A model generated the notes under the pieces. The model worked only from the letters and a program-made list of their open reading frames with translations, had not been told where the DNA came from and did not search any database. Positions 51,376-63,717 of a stretch of 64,000 bases of DNA are shown piece after piece (within the stretch, counting starts at the first letter, position 1; each line of letters starts with the position of its first letter). Origin of the DNA: Quillaja saponaria (lineage: Eukaryota; Streptophyta; Magnoliopsida; Fabales; Quillajaceae). The position numbers were made by a program, and so were the translations under genes. The stretch covers positions 31,417,048-31,481,047 of the forward strand of contig CM055608.1 of the NCBI GenBank assembly GCA_029379385.1, read 5' to 3'.

Positions 51376-51884
51376 TTATCAACTCTCACACAGCAGAAGC
51401 AGAACAGTGTGTTTTCAGAAACCACATTGCTATTTTCACACGTAGTCCTCTCTCTTGCATGTAGGATCCATATATGATTCCCAGAGAAAGAACTGCGTGA
51501 AAGCAGCTCTCCAAACGTGGAAATAGGGCCTTCCATTCAGAAATAGGAATGTGATACAAATCATCTTATATCTCTCATATAATTTTCATGAGATCACATA
51601 ATCCAAAATAATTGGACTATATAAGTTATTACTTATTACTTGATTATCTGTACAAATCAAAATTCTCCATGTTTTGAATGACAATAAAAATATTAACTTT
51701 TATGTCAAATGAAGTTTTATTGTTAAACTCTGAAGATCCAGATGGTGAAACTGATTGGTCCATCATTGAATACCATAGAGCTTATTTTGAAGAATCTGAA
51801 TAAAGGCTTGAAACCAAGTATTAACGCGTGTATCGGAGCGGATCTTTGATGCTCTCTTATGCAATCACCATTTGATAAACATCT
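51376..51884. other. Spacer between mannanase pseudogene and AGPase gene
   Basis: Short convergent spacer holding the 3' flank of the AGPase gene. I see no gene in it. Confidence 0.55.
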
Positions 51885-54800
51885 TTAAATAATTGTACCA
51901 TCCCTAATTATTGAGTCTTTTAACATCACTGGGATTCCTGATCGAATATAAAACCCTTCAGATGGTCTGTCAGACTCCTCTACTTTCTGCAATGACACAA
52001 AACATGTATTTCTGGATTATTAGCAGGCCAATAATCTAAACCAAAATGATATTAATGTACTAGTATTTGGTTTGACAATGACAATATACCACTTCCGATA
52101 TACTCATTATACCGCTACAAATAAATTAGAGATCAGTTGGTTTTGCAATTGCACTTAATTCTCAATGTGCAATACACATTGTTCCTTTTTTGAATACTTA
52201 TACCCAACAAAAACATCTCAATCCTAGAAGGTGAAGAAACCCTTTATTCTCACTTTGAAAAAGAAAACATGATGAACAGTTCAGAAAATGTAACTCACAT
52301 CTTTGTTGGCTATGACCACGTTCTTTCCAATTCTGGCATTCTTGTCAATTATGCATTTCCTGCGAGTGGTCAAGTAGATATTTACTTGGTCTTAATATCA
52401 CTGGAAATTCTTATGGTTCTGTTACTAGCATTCTAATTAATGACTAGGTATAAAGTTCCACTTCTTTTTTTTTTTTCTTCTGATGTATAGAGCTCCCAAT
52501 TTCTACAAAGAGACATTTTCAGTTTAATGGAAACTTACATGATTTTGGTATCTTTCCCAATGCCTATTGGGACTTCTCCCTCGGCCAAAAGAGTGGCTAT
52601 CTCAGCCTCTGTTTGGTAATTGTCAGCACCCATCATTATGGTATCCTGTGAGAGGTAAATTTCTTTTGTAAGTGAAAATATCCTTGAAAAGAACCCAAAG
52701 GGTGTAACCAAGTAGACTAGGAGTATACACCAAGCTACACCACCTTTGGAAAAAGAAAGACGGTAAATAACATCATGTTTTATGCTAAGATCCAAAAGGT
52801 CCAAGTGAGCTAGGATAGAAAACAGAGAAGCAAAGCATGGCTGAAGAGAACTCCAGCTGAACAAACACAACAGAGATTTCACAAATATTCTTTCAGCCAT
52901 GGATTCCGTATGACACAAGCTAGACCACACACTCCCCACTTGATCAGATCCATCTTCCTCCTCCAAGACATTAAGTCCTCTGTTATCCTAGAAATAACCA
53001 AATCAAACCAAAATAAGGAAAACACCAACTTCATTAGCAATGTTGCAACCTGGCAATGAAGTAGGGAATGCTTAATTTTCCCAGTCCAGTTTGACACGGA
53101 CACCATCTAACCACAATTACATTCTCCTTTCACAAATAGTTAATGGTAAAAATCATCATTAAAAGGATACTTTTGAGGAACACCAGCCAGCCAAAGATTT
53201 TTCCAAGGAAACCATGTGTACTTGCCCACCGTTGCTTTTTAGTAAAAGCTTTTCACATCAAATACAGCTCTCTTATCCAGCTTCCACATAAAAGCACCCT
53301 CCCTATACCTAGCCCATTTCAGCTATACTCCTATTAAACATGACCAAAAGAATCAACTTGCTCAACCTTCCAATCCTGTTATGGTATCAGAAACAAAAGC
53401 ATAAGTCTGCTGCTATTGAGAACAAAGCTGTAATCAGCTAATACAGCACCATTCATCTTTCTGGTACAGAAACTGACTCCCACTTCCCATGTTGAAAAAA
53501 ATACTCGACTCAACTAAGCCTTAAATCCCAAACTAGTAACAGGAAAAAGATTTCTGGACCAAAGTTAGACTTGCCCTATACTTAATGCTCACAACTCTTC
53601 TTCATAGGAAATTCTTTTTTCCCCACTGCATAGAACCACTAATTAAAGAGCTTTCTATTTATTTATGATCCCTGAAATGGGCTAGACCATGGAAATTGCA
53701 AAACCCTGTAATATTAGAATAACAGGTCACTTTTTGGATACAATTCGATTCATCTCCCAACTTGTGCCTCCTACATGTTATTTCACAATAGAGTGGTGTC
53801 ACAAACTTTAGCAGATTCTAACCCCTCCCAATCTGTTAGCCCTGTTGAAAGAACAGGGGAGAGGGAAGATACAAATGAGAAGTAGTCTTGCTATTTTGTA
53901 CATGAGAAGAGACCATCATCGATTTAGATTATAACATATGATCTGATTCCGATTAGTAAAAGAATTAACTTCAGATGACATGAACCCAAGCTGCCATTTT
54001 TTTCTTCTTCTAGTTGAAGAATAACAAATATAAAACGTATACATCAGTGAGAAGCTAGAATTTTTAGTTGCTGATCAGCACACTGCTGTGCACAGAGAGT
54101 GAGAGTTGAGTACAGTGATGGCATAAGCCTGAATTTATATATTTAGATGGTGGATCCACAATGGCAAGGAAAACCAATTTCATGGTTACAATCTTTTGGT
54201 AACGCAGTGGAGGATGGTCAAGTCTAGGTTGAATTATATCAGACATTCTATAAAGTCAACTAGTCTCTCCCAAATTCTTAATCACAACTGCAACGGTCAT
54301 CATGATTTGCATTTAATGAGATTTTGTCTAGATTTCTTCCATATAAAAGAATGCAAAAACAGAATGAGCAAGTGATACCTTCAGCTCTACCCCGGCCTCC
54401 AGTCTTGAGCGAACTCCAACAATGGAATGTTTAACACTGCAGTCTCTTAAAATGCACCCGTGTGAAATCATAGAATCAATGACCTACAATTAAGAATTAT
54501 TGAAAAATCTCATTAAACACAACCTAGCTAAGATATAAAATATTAGTGAGATAAATGAAGTACCTGGCACTCCTCAATTTTAGTTGGTGGTAGAAACCAA
54601 GGACATGTGAATATTGGCGCCAGTTGATCATATAACTGAAACTTCGGAGGCTTCAAAAGGGAAGGAATTAATAGTGCAGCTTATAAATTTATCTGGGGCA
54701 GAGGATGCTAACAGATTTTATCTAACAAAAATAAATTTGAGAAACCTACTTGATCCATAAGGGCAAAGTTTGCATTAAAGAAAGATTTTATGGTCCCAAT

Positions 54801-57800
54801 ATCTTCCCAGTAGCCACTGAATAAATAAGCCTGCCATGAAATGAACAATGACTATCGATATTTACTTCTATGATGAAAACAGAAAAGATTGATCAGACAA
54901 CCACCACAAAACACATTTATGAAAACTTTCTTACATAATTATATATGCCAGCTATGAAATGAACAATGACAGTCCTTATTGACTTTTTAAGGTAAAAATA
55001 GTAAATTATAGCTCATACAAGAACAGGGAAACACACTTAAAGAACCTACTTATGACAGTACATACGAGATTAAAGTTAAAACTAAGGTACCTAATCAAAC
55101 AGTTATGGACAGAAACTTACCATCTAATAATCTACAGAGGAATTCAGCTAAACTTAACAACTTCCTCCTTGTGTTTGTGTATGTGTTCTGAAAGTAATGA
55201 TTTAAGCATTGAGGATGATGAAGTTCAAACATCTACCTTAACGTTATAATCTTTCACAGCCATAGGAATCACCTCCGATCCAAAATCATTGGCCGTTGGA
55301 TATTGCCAACTAAAAGAGTAACATAAATGAAAATTAGTCATCATCTCATATGTCTCTCTCTGAATTAAACATTAGAAACAACTATCGTGTGTATATAAAA
55401 CTTTCTATCTTCGAGAATATAGCTAAGAAACCTTAAATAATTGAAGAGATACAACAATAACTGCTGAATAATACATCACCGGAATGAGAACAAGAAAAAA
55501 AAAAAATTCAAATTCACCAGTCAAAGTAAGGATTCACCAAGGTACATATCCTAGCGCTCCACTACTTCATATTTCTTTTGTTATATAATAATCCTTGATA
55601 TTTCTATATATCTTCAGCATATACCAGATAATAATCATTGCACGTGGCATCGTCAGAGCTTCCCATGACATACTAATGCATATAACTACCTATTTTACTA
55701 CTCTCGGTACTCATTCCATCACTTGTTCAGCTAGTACTTTTTTGTAAAAATACCACCCCCATTGGTTTGCATTGACCTCCTAAGTGTTAAAAGTCTCCTT
55801 ACTCCTGCCTAGCCCAGCTCCAGGGTGATGGGGACCCGATTGTTGGAGTCAGTATGTACCGACTTCATTGCTCAACTTTGTAGGCATCCATTGTTTCCAG
55901 TAAGCAATACATATTGACAAAGCAGAACAGGTATTTAACTTGAATCTCAGTTGATCACATATCACCATTGTGTACGGTTTGTGGTATTAGATGTGTTCTG
56001 CCAAGATAAACTATCAAGCACTATTCCATCAAAGCCCACTAATTAATATAGGTTTTGTCTAATACATTATATCAGCATTTGAGGAGGGGCAGATTATCAC
56101 TGCCTTTTATTAAACCACTTGCAACATAAAATCAACAGAATAGTTGGTTTCTATAAGGTCAGAAGACTGCAAATTGATAAGAAAATGAAATGAAACTGTA
56201 ACTAGGGAAATAAATTACCCGAGAATTTTTTTAAGAACGTCTATTTTAAACACATATATACCCATTGATGCAATGTACGGGAATTTCCTTGCTTCTTGAC
56301 ATGATAATCCAAAAACAGTTGTATCTACTTGCTACAAGATCAAATACTTCTGATCAGAAAATTAGCTAATTTAGATTAACGATTACATTTTGAAATAGAT
56401 TCTGTAGTCAATCCTTATAAAGCAAATTGGAGAAGGTAACAACCATAGATCTTAATGATTCACCCTTGGGTTTTTCGAGAAACTGGATGATCCTTCCTGT
56501 TTCATCTACCTTCACCAACCCAAAGTCTGAGGCACGGCTGAAGGAAAGAGAAAAAAACAGTATTTAGTGTAGGTCATATAATAACATGACAAACATATAT
56601 GAAGCAAGAATACATGTCAGTATATATATCTGAGAAAATTTGCTTAGAAATATCATTTACCTGTCATCCAGTGGGAGACAAGATATGGTTATATCAGAAC
56701 CTGAATTGATGTGCTTCTGCATATGGAGAAAGGTAAATGGTAATGCATTCAAGATTAAGTCATAGAGACAGAGGAAGTAACTGAAGTATAAGAAAAAAAG
56801 CCTAGTAGGCCAAAATATTTTACCTGAATAAAGTCCATGTAATCCATTCGATAGAGATGATCACCACACAATATCATAATGTTCTCAATGTTTCTATGCT
56901 TAGCATCCTACAGAAGTTGCTCCAGAAATGTTAATCAGTGTTGTGACTTGTGAATATAAGAACCAAGATATATCTCATGAGGCTGAACCATGATATAGAG
57001 GAATATTCTAGTCTTCTAACCAAGCTTGGATGGATAGGATAAAAACCTGAGATATATTTGGCATACCTCAAACAACCAGATAAATTGTCTTACAGCATCT
57101 GCAGTACCCTGGAACCATTTGTTACCAGATTCACCAGGTCTTTGACTAGCTGCCAATACCTACCACAAAAAATTTTCCATCTGTGTATACCATTCGCAAC
57201 CATCTTGCTTAAGATCCTACTCCTATGTAATTGAACAGAAGACCAAAAGGTAGAAGGGGGAGGAAAAAAAACCTCAACGAAACCATCAGTAAAGTTGTTG
57301 GCACCCAAATTATAAGTCCGAGAAATGTGGCGATTGAGGGATTGAGAGTTAAATTGGGTAAGGATGTAAACTTTGTTAATTCCACTGTTAATGCAATTAC
57401 TTATGGGTATGTCTACCAGCCTATAGCATCCCCCAATTGGTACCTGAGGATCATGTAAAGAATAAAACATGTGTAAGGTTAATGCAACCGATATATATTT
57501 ATACAAAGAAAGAAAACTACATTTAATAGCTTACAGCAGGTTTTGCCCTTGTTTGAGTAAGGGGAAAAAGACGAGTTCCAGCTCCACCACCTAATATGAT
57601 AGAAACAACAGTCTTTGGGTTTGCCTCTGGTCTTGCAAATGTTGGTGCCTGGAAGGCCTGCAATACAAACTTAATTAGAAACGATACATTTGGGTGACAG
57701 TACAGGTGATATTGACATAAACTCCTTCAAAACTATTGAAGGTTAAAGAAGGAACATAAGTAAACACAATACAGTACTTGGCAAAGCTAAGTAAAATCAA

Positions 57801-57879
57801 GAGTTGCAAGGATGATGGACTCAAAACTTCCAAAGGGGCTAATTATCAGCCCAACTTTTTTGAGATATACAAGGTTTGT

Positions 57880-57920
<41 letters not shown>

Positions 57921-58216
57921 TATATATCACAATTGCGAATGACCAATCCCATTCATGTAACTATTACAATTTTAAAGAAGCAAAAAGAAAGTACCATAAA
58001 ATCTTTAGCTACATCAGCAAGAGCAGAAGTAGACAAGAACCTATTACTTGTTCTTTTCCTGAGAATGTTGAAGGGTTTTCCTAAAGAAAAACCAGATAAT
58101 GCACCATTGTAATGCACAACATTCACTTCATTGCAGAAGAATGAGGATGAGGATGAGAGTGGGAACTTTGAGCTGAGTATGGTGGGAAATCCATGCATCT
58201 CACCCACCATCACCAT
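51885..58216 (-). CDS. Glucose-1-phosphate adenylyltransferase (AGPase) large subunit, plastid
   Basis: Fifteen exons: 57995-58216, 57535-57657, 57273-57443, 57067-57159, 56824-56907, 56661-56716, 56444-56537, 56219-56331, 55237-55309, 54750-54830, 54564-54650, 54379-54483, 52539-52645, 52299-52359, 51885-51986. They join in frame to about 523 residues. The first 70 residues (Ser-rich, few acids) are a plastid transit peptide. The nucleotidyltransferase core follows: [68 protein letters not shown] and [10 protein letters not shown]; the C-terminal beta-helix ends [25 protein letters not shown], where small subunits have LTKKRAK, and [12 protein letters not shown] mark it as the large, mainly regulatory subunit. 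The heterotetramer makes ADP-glucose for starch. No disabling change was seen; donors of exons 3 and 7 (GTTTTT, GTTGTT) are weak. Intron 12 (1.7 kb) carries a LINE remnant. Confidence 0.95.
52780..53330 (-). mobile_element. Degenerate LINE fragment (zf-RVT region) in AGPase intron 12
   Basis: Read on the minus strand, the segment encodes broken pieces with the order expected downstream of plant L1-type reverse transcriptase: [13 protein letters not shown], a stop, then [14 protein letters not shown], then [36 protein letters not shown] and an Arg-Asn-rich stretch ending [10 protein letters not shown]. Family knowledge: plant LINE proteins carry here a zf-RVT zinc-binding domain with the pattern SVKSFY...FPWK.IW...VP...HLLLHC.VA..LW..VF. 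Stops and frameshifts show it is long dead. It lies in the same orientation as the host gene, inside a spliced intron. Confidence 0.6.
57882..57918 (+). repeat. Homopolymer of 37 G in AGPase intron 1
   Basis: The run starts at 57882 after TTTGTTT and ends at 57918 before TTTATATATC. In the AGPase pre-mRNA it would be read as poly-C. Long G runs are rare in plant DNA and are hard to sequence, so the exact length is doubtful. Confidence 0.95.
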
Positions 58217-59843
58217 TTCCACATTAACATGAACTCAACTTTTAAATTCAACAAGGACACCACTTTTGCTCCTCTTATGCTCCTTGTAACATATGATACA
58301 AGGAAAAAAAAGTAGCAGTCTAATAATTAAACAGGTAATCCATTAATTAAAATCATGATCTCATGCTATTAATTTAAGAAAGGGACTGAAGAACGAGACC
58401 AACGTTGACAACAAACCCATTAAAAACAAAGTAATATAATAAGGAATAAACATTAAAGAATGAATTTTGGAAATGCTTACAGCTATTTCAATCATCTATA
58501 AAGGATATAAGACATGCTTATCTGTTGAAGAATTTTTTTACTAAAATAATAAAAAGGAGGAAACAAAGAATAGCAAAAAAAGTAGCACAAGTACTTGTTT
58601 TGATATTTACATATGTTTGTTTGAAGAATAAAGGAAGTAATATGATCAGTTGCCTCAATGTGGAGCAAAGAATGGCTTAATAACGTCTTCAAAACTGCAT
58701 AAACACCCACCGACTTCCTTTTTCTCATTAAAATTGCTAAAGTTCTCTCTGTTTGAGCAGCTTACGTTAAAAGCTGCATCATACATTGGAGATTCCAAAA
58801 CAGCACGCTGTTTCCCTCTTACTTCCCAAAACAGTAACCTTAAGCAACCGATACATACTTCCTTAACATGTGCTAAAAATTCAGTGAGGTTTTTGCTTAT
58901 TACCATGATGAGATAGTAATTAATTAAACAAAAAAGTAAACAAACAAAGGAAAAATAAAACCAGCAAGTCAATTTCATAATGAGCCAAATACCTTTATAG
59001 ACTTTAGGATTTCTTAGTTTCTTAAAAAGAACAACTAGCATTGCGTTCCCTTTTTGGTAAAAAACATTTTCCTCGTTGCTGGAGAAAATCCCTAATAAGA
59101 CTGAAACAATTCAAGTCCTCCGAGTTCCAATGGTTTTCTTTGTCGCTAAAGACTTACAAGCGCGCACGACTAGGTTTTTCAACTCCGATGAGCGGCTATG
59201 GTTTTCAGCTTTGTCGTTTTCATATTGTATAAACAAAGAATTAAATGATGGATAAAATCATAGTTAGAATTATATTTTGTAAAGTATATAGGTTTATGTA
59301 AAAAGCATTATTTGTCAATGCTCTTCAAAAATAACATCTGAGAATCCTCCAATAAGTTCCAAACTTGGATACCATACAATCATGAAGATATATTAACTTT
59401 CTTCATTATTTTGTTGTTTCTTCCTAATTAATAGAAAACTACAAATTTTACAATTCCTTTTCAAGCATAGTCTTCTTAGAAGGATAACAATTTTAGTCTG
59501 AGACCTGAAGAACTTGCTAATTTTGGACCTAGATAGAGTTTAAAAGAGAATTAAGATCAAGATTGTCCTTTTCGTTACTCAAAGGAACAAAAGGCATGAT
59601 TCAGAAAATGATATATTTTCATAACAACAATTCTCTTAAGTACATAATGCTATCAATCTACAAGAGACTAAAAGTTGGTTGGTTAGAACATGTAGACTGG
59701 CTGACTACTATGAACAAAAAAATTACAAGGAAAGAAGGTAGGGCATTAGATTGTGGGTTGGGGGGATGGTTGGCTGGGTATAAATGATGAAACTACAACA
59801 GACAGTGCTAACTGCACAATATTTCTTTAAGAGCATTGCAGTA
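58217..59843. other. AGPase promoter region and intergenic DNA
   Basis: About 1.6 kb upstream of the AGPase ATG. Frames at 58492-58728, 58655-59041, 59041-59232 and 59563-59787 have no recognisable domain. I see no defined structure; regulatory elements of AGPase are presumably in the left part, and the 3' flank of the next minus-strand gene in the right part. Confidence 0.55.
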
Positions 59844-59980
59844 TTACTTATCAATTCGAAGTTTATTACATAGATGTCCCAGTTCAGGTCTTGCATTCAT
59901 CCATGCAGCAAATTCCACCTCGGAAGGAGAAGTGCAGTAACTAGAGATAGGACCTGAAGGTGATAAGGAAAAAGTACTGC
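59844..59980 (-). CDS. Last exon of an unrecognised minus-strand gene (partial)
   Basis: After a TTTGCAG acceptor the minus strand reads, in phase 1, STFSLSPSGPISSYCTSPSE then VEFAAWMNARPELGHLCNKL and RIDK before a TAA stop at 59844-59846. The composition is protein-like and quite unlike the surrounding AT-rich DNA, and the acceptor is good, so I read this as a genuine 3' terminal exon of 45 codons. I do not recognise the family. No preceding exon is visible in the 4 kb to the right, which is occupied by AT-rich repeats and a dead transposase. The upstream exons are either beyond the window across a transposon-containing intron or were cut off by the insertion. Confidence 0.5.
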
Positions 59981-61375
59981 CTGCAAACATATCATTGTAG
60001 TTTTATATTATAATTGTTGAAATAATAATTTTTATGATATGTTATAATTAGAAATTTGTTGAAAATGTAATTGTTATGATAATTGCAATAGATAATATAT
60101 TTATGATAAATTATTTACTTTTTAGGTTTAAATTAATTAATAATATTTGTAGGTTTAAAATAGTAATTATGTGATGTTTCAATTAATTAGTAATTATGTG
60201 GCGTTTGAATTAATTAGTAATTTTGTTAGGTTTAAAGTAGTAATTTTGTAACATTTAAATAAATTAGTAATTTTATGACGTTTAAATTAATTAGTAATTT
60301 TGTTAGGCTTAAAGTAGTAATATTTAAGATTTAAAATAATTAATAATTGGATAGTTTTAAATTAATTAGCAATTTTTTTAGTAATAATATTTATGATCAT
60401 TAATTAATTAATATATTTATTAGAAAAATAAAATTTAATTATTTCATAATAACTATGGTAAGTACTATATCTATGATAAATAGTGATTTTATTATTTGAA
60501 TATAATTAATTTACATTAAATATTATAAATAGTTTTTTTTTTGTATTTTTATGTTTTAATGTAATTAATTTATGGATAGTATTTTTATCTTTTCATGTTT
60601 AATCACATTTATTATTATATAAGTAGAGTAATTGGTAAATTAATATTTATAATTAACTTAAAGATGAAATCATAATATTTTCATGTAATTATTTTTAATT
60701 ATAAATTATAAATAATAATTTTGTGATGTTTAAATTAATTAGTAATTTGGATAGTTTTAAATTAATTAACAATTTTTTAGTAATTTTATAATATTTATGA
60801 TAATTAGTGATTTCGCATGAATTTGATGATATATAGTAATTTTATTTTAAACTTAGTGATTAATTTAGAAATAGTATTTTTATTAGGAAATTTATAGTAA
60901 TATATTTATGATCATTAATTAATTAATATATTTATTAGAAAATTAAATTTTCATTATTTCATAATAATTATGGTAAGTAATATATCTATGATAAATAGTG
61001 ATTTTATTATTTGAATATAATTAATTTATATTAAATAATATAAATAGATTTTTTAGTATTTGTATGTTTTCATGTAATTAAAATATAGATAGTATTTTTA
61101 TGTTTTCATGTTTAATCATATTTATTATTATTTAAAGTAGAGTAATTGGTAAAATTAATATTTATAATTAACTTAAAGATGAAATCATAATATTTTAATA
61201 CAATTAATTTGAATTATATATTATGATTAGTAGTCTTGTTAAAATTAGAACTTTTATGATAAATAGTAATTAGTGAATGAAAATTGTAGTTAATCTATGT
61301 AAATTAGTGAATTCATTAACAATTTAAGGACAAAAGCTTATTATTTTTGAGCATTTTGAAGTTGCAAGTTTGATA
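59981..61375. repeat. AT-rich repetitive block with internal duplication
   Basis: The block is very AT-rich. A region of about 320 bp occurs twice: about 60385-60705 and 60899-61222. Both contain GATCATTAATTAATTAATAT, ATGGTAAGTA, CTATGATAAATAGTGATTTT and ACTTAAAGATGAAATCATAA in the same order. A second, shorter unit built on AATTAATTAGTAATTTTGT and GGTTTAAAGTAGTAATTTT is repeated several times between 60150 and 60350 and again near 60720-60790. It probably belongs to the transposable element that includes the transposase remnant immediately to the right. Confidence 0.75.
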
Positions 61376-63717
61376 ATGGAAGAATTTGGAAATATGTGTT
61401 ACATTAATGGTGAAATGCGTATTGGTTCGAACGGACTTGAATACAATTCTGGTCCCGTAAATGCATTCATGTACCCAAGCGTATCAAGTATGCAGAGTTT
61501 CATACTCGTCTATGTAAGTCCTTAAAAGTTGATAGAAGAATAGAGTACCTAACTATCATTTGTCGGTATCCAATTACCATTAATAATTCAACCCAATATA
61601 GACCAGTTGCAGTAGCTGATGATAAAGACTTGTACAGTATATTATAGCGTGGCAGTGCGCAAGGCTCTGGATTCACCTTAGAGATTTATTTACATAAGCA
61701 TACATTTCAGGATGAGTCACTACCTCGTGTTCTGAGTCATGACACACCTGACTCGGTTCCTGAAAATATATTCATGGAAACCCAGTCTTTGATGCGGCAA
61801 TACGATCAGCTAAGTTCACATGTTGTAGGAGAAGCATTTCATCTCTTAGACCGCACTCACCAATGAATTACTCAATAGCCCTTGGTATAAATGATGTTGT
61901 TGGTGATGGAGAGGATATCCTTGATTTGAATGTTGATCCTCATTTTAACATTGAACTAGATGATAATGATATTATCGAGGCACCTGAAGAAAATTTATAC
62001 AGCGAATATGTCTCGAATCTCTTCTACATGGACATAGACATTATGGGGGCACGTGCAGTGCAGTAAACCCAGTCCTTAATGAATTTTACAATGGCATGTT
62101 GTTCAACACGAAGGCTGAGTTGAAAAACACCATTAAATACTGGCTTATGAACCACGAATGACACATGGGATATCAAGTGTAAGATCCACGAACAGGACTG
62201 CAAGTAGAGATTGCGAGGACATTTTAGTAAAAGAGTCGCAAGTTTCAGATTACGAAGTTCGATGTGGGTCATAGCTGTGTTTATAGCGAAATGACTCAGT
62301 ACCATTATAATCTAGACAAGGGGATCATTGCAGAGAATATCAAAAATAGGATTAATGAAGACTGAGCTGCTTACAATGATAAAAAATCACTTCCTGTATA
62401 CTCCAAGTCTTAGCAATATTTAAAGCAAAGAAGAAAGCAATTAATCTTGTGTTTGGTAATTGGGAGGAATCTTACAATGACTTTCCTAGATATTTAAATG
62501 CACTTCGTGTCACTAATCCCAGCACACACTTCAAATGGAAAGTGAACCTAACTAATAATCATGGATATATTATATTCCGTAAGTATTATGGACTTTCGAG
62601 CCATTTATCTAGGCCGTCCATTATTGTAGACCAGTTTTTCAGATTTAGGGCATGTTTCTATGTGAAAAGTACACTGAAAAATTATTGGTTGCAATTGTTA
62701 TTGATGTTGACAACAGTTTAGTCCTGGTTGCATTTGCAATTGTTGAGGAGGAGAACACATATAGCTGGGGATGGTTTCTAAGTTTGCTTCATATGCAGGT
62801 AACGCAACGGGTGGGTATTTATTTAATATCTTATCGTCACGCCAGAATAATTGCTGCTGCTTCAGATCCTCTGAATGGTTGGACTAAACCCTATATGCAT
62901 CACCGTTCTTACATTAGGTACATCGCAAGCAATTTTGATAAGACCCACAAGAATATGAAAGCAAAAAATCTCCTCATCCACACTACTAGTCAAACTAAAA
63001 AAAGGAAGTTCGATAAATATTTCGATAAGTTTGTCCAAATGGACTCTGAGTATATAGCATGGATTGGTAAAATTCCATTAGAGCAGTGGGCATTGGCACA
63101 TGACGAAGGTCACCGCTTTGACTTCATGATTACGAACTTGGGGGAGTGTATGAACAGTGTCTTGAAAGGAGCGTAGTAACTAACAATCACTGCACTGGTG
63201 TGGTTGACATTTTACCTGTGTGTTAAATATTTCATGGAACATCGGGGGATATGAGCTGAGACAGTTTCATACCGGTTTGGGATTAATTGAAATTAAGACA
63301 CAATTTCGTGGGTGGCAAGCCAAAAAGGCGGCAACCAGTACACTATGTGTTTAAATGAAAGAACATGCACATGCAATAAAGCCCAAAATACGTGATCCCG
63401 TGCTCGCATGTTATAACAGCTTGTGCAAGTATGCATCTGAACTATAACAACTTTATTAGGGAGTGATATAAACTAAGAAATCAGGAGCTTGTATACACTC
63501 CACAATTCAACCCAGTATGCACGATGACCACTGGCCGGAATTCTAGTTCCCCCACGTGCTTCCCGACATGTCCAAATTAGGAAAGAATGGTAGGCCGAAA
63601 ACAAAGCACATTCCTAATGAGATGGACATTACAGAGTCCATGAGGCAACATAGGTGTTGTTTATGTTGGCAGGAGGGACACAATCTTAAAAATTATCCTA
63701 GCATTGTACAACATTAA
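61376..63717 (+). pseudogene. Decayed Mutator-like (MULE) transposase
   Basis: Fragments in several frames follow the order of plant MuDR-type transposases. The N-terminal part begins MEEFGNMCYINGEMRIGSNG and includes ITINNSTQYRPV-like text near 61570. The MuDR DNA-binding segment is near 62090-62300 (FNTKAELKNTIKYWLMNHE). Then come AINLVFGNWEESYNDFPRYL and the MULE domain: CEKYTEKLLVAIVIDVDNSL, SWGWFLSLLHMQV, YRHARIIAAASD, ALAHDEGHRFDFM and NLGECMNSVLKGA. A SWIM-like segment and a CCHC knuckle (CCLCWQEGHNLKNYP) end at 63717. There are more than ten stops or frameshifts. The first catalytic aspartate of the DGT motif is a stop (TAG) and the second, in the SDRH motif, is Tyr (SYRH). The element cannot be active. 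Terminal repeats were not located. Confidence 0.88.

Noticed and set aside
57812..58112. Glycine-rich frames across the G homopolymer
   Set aside because: They are created by the G run and overlap AGPase intron 1 and exon 1 on the other strand.
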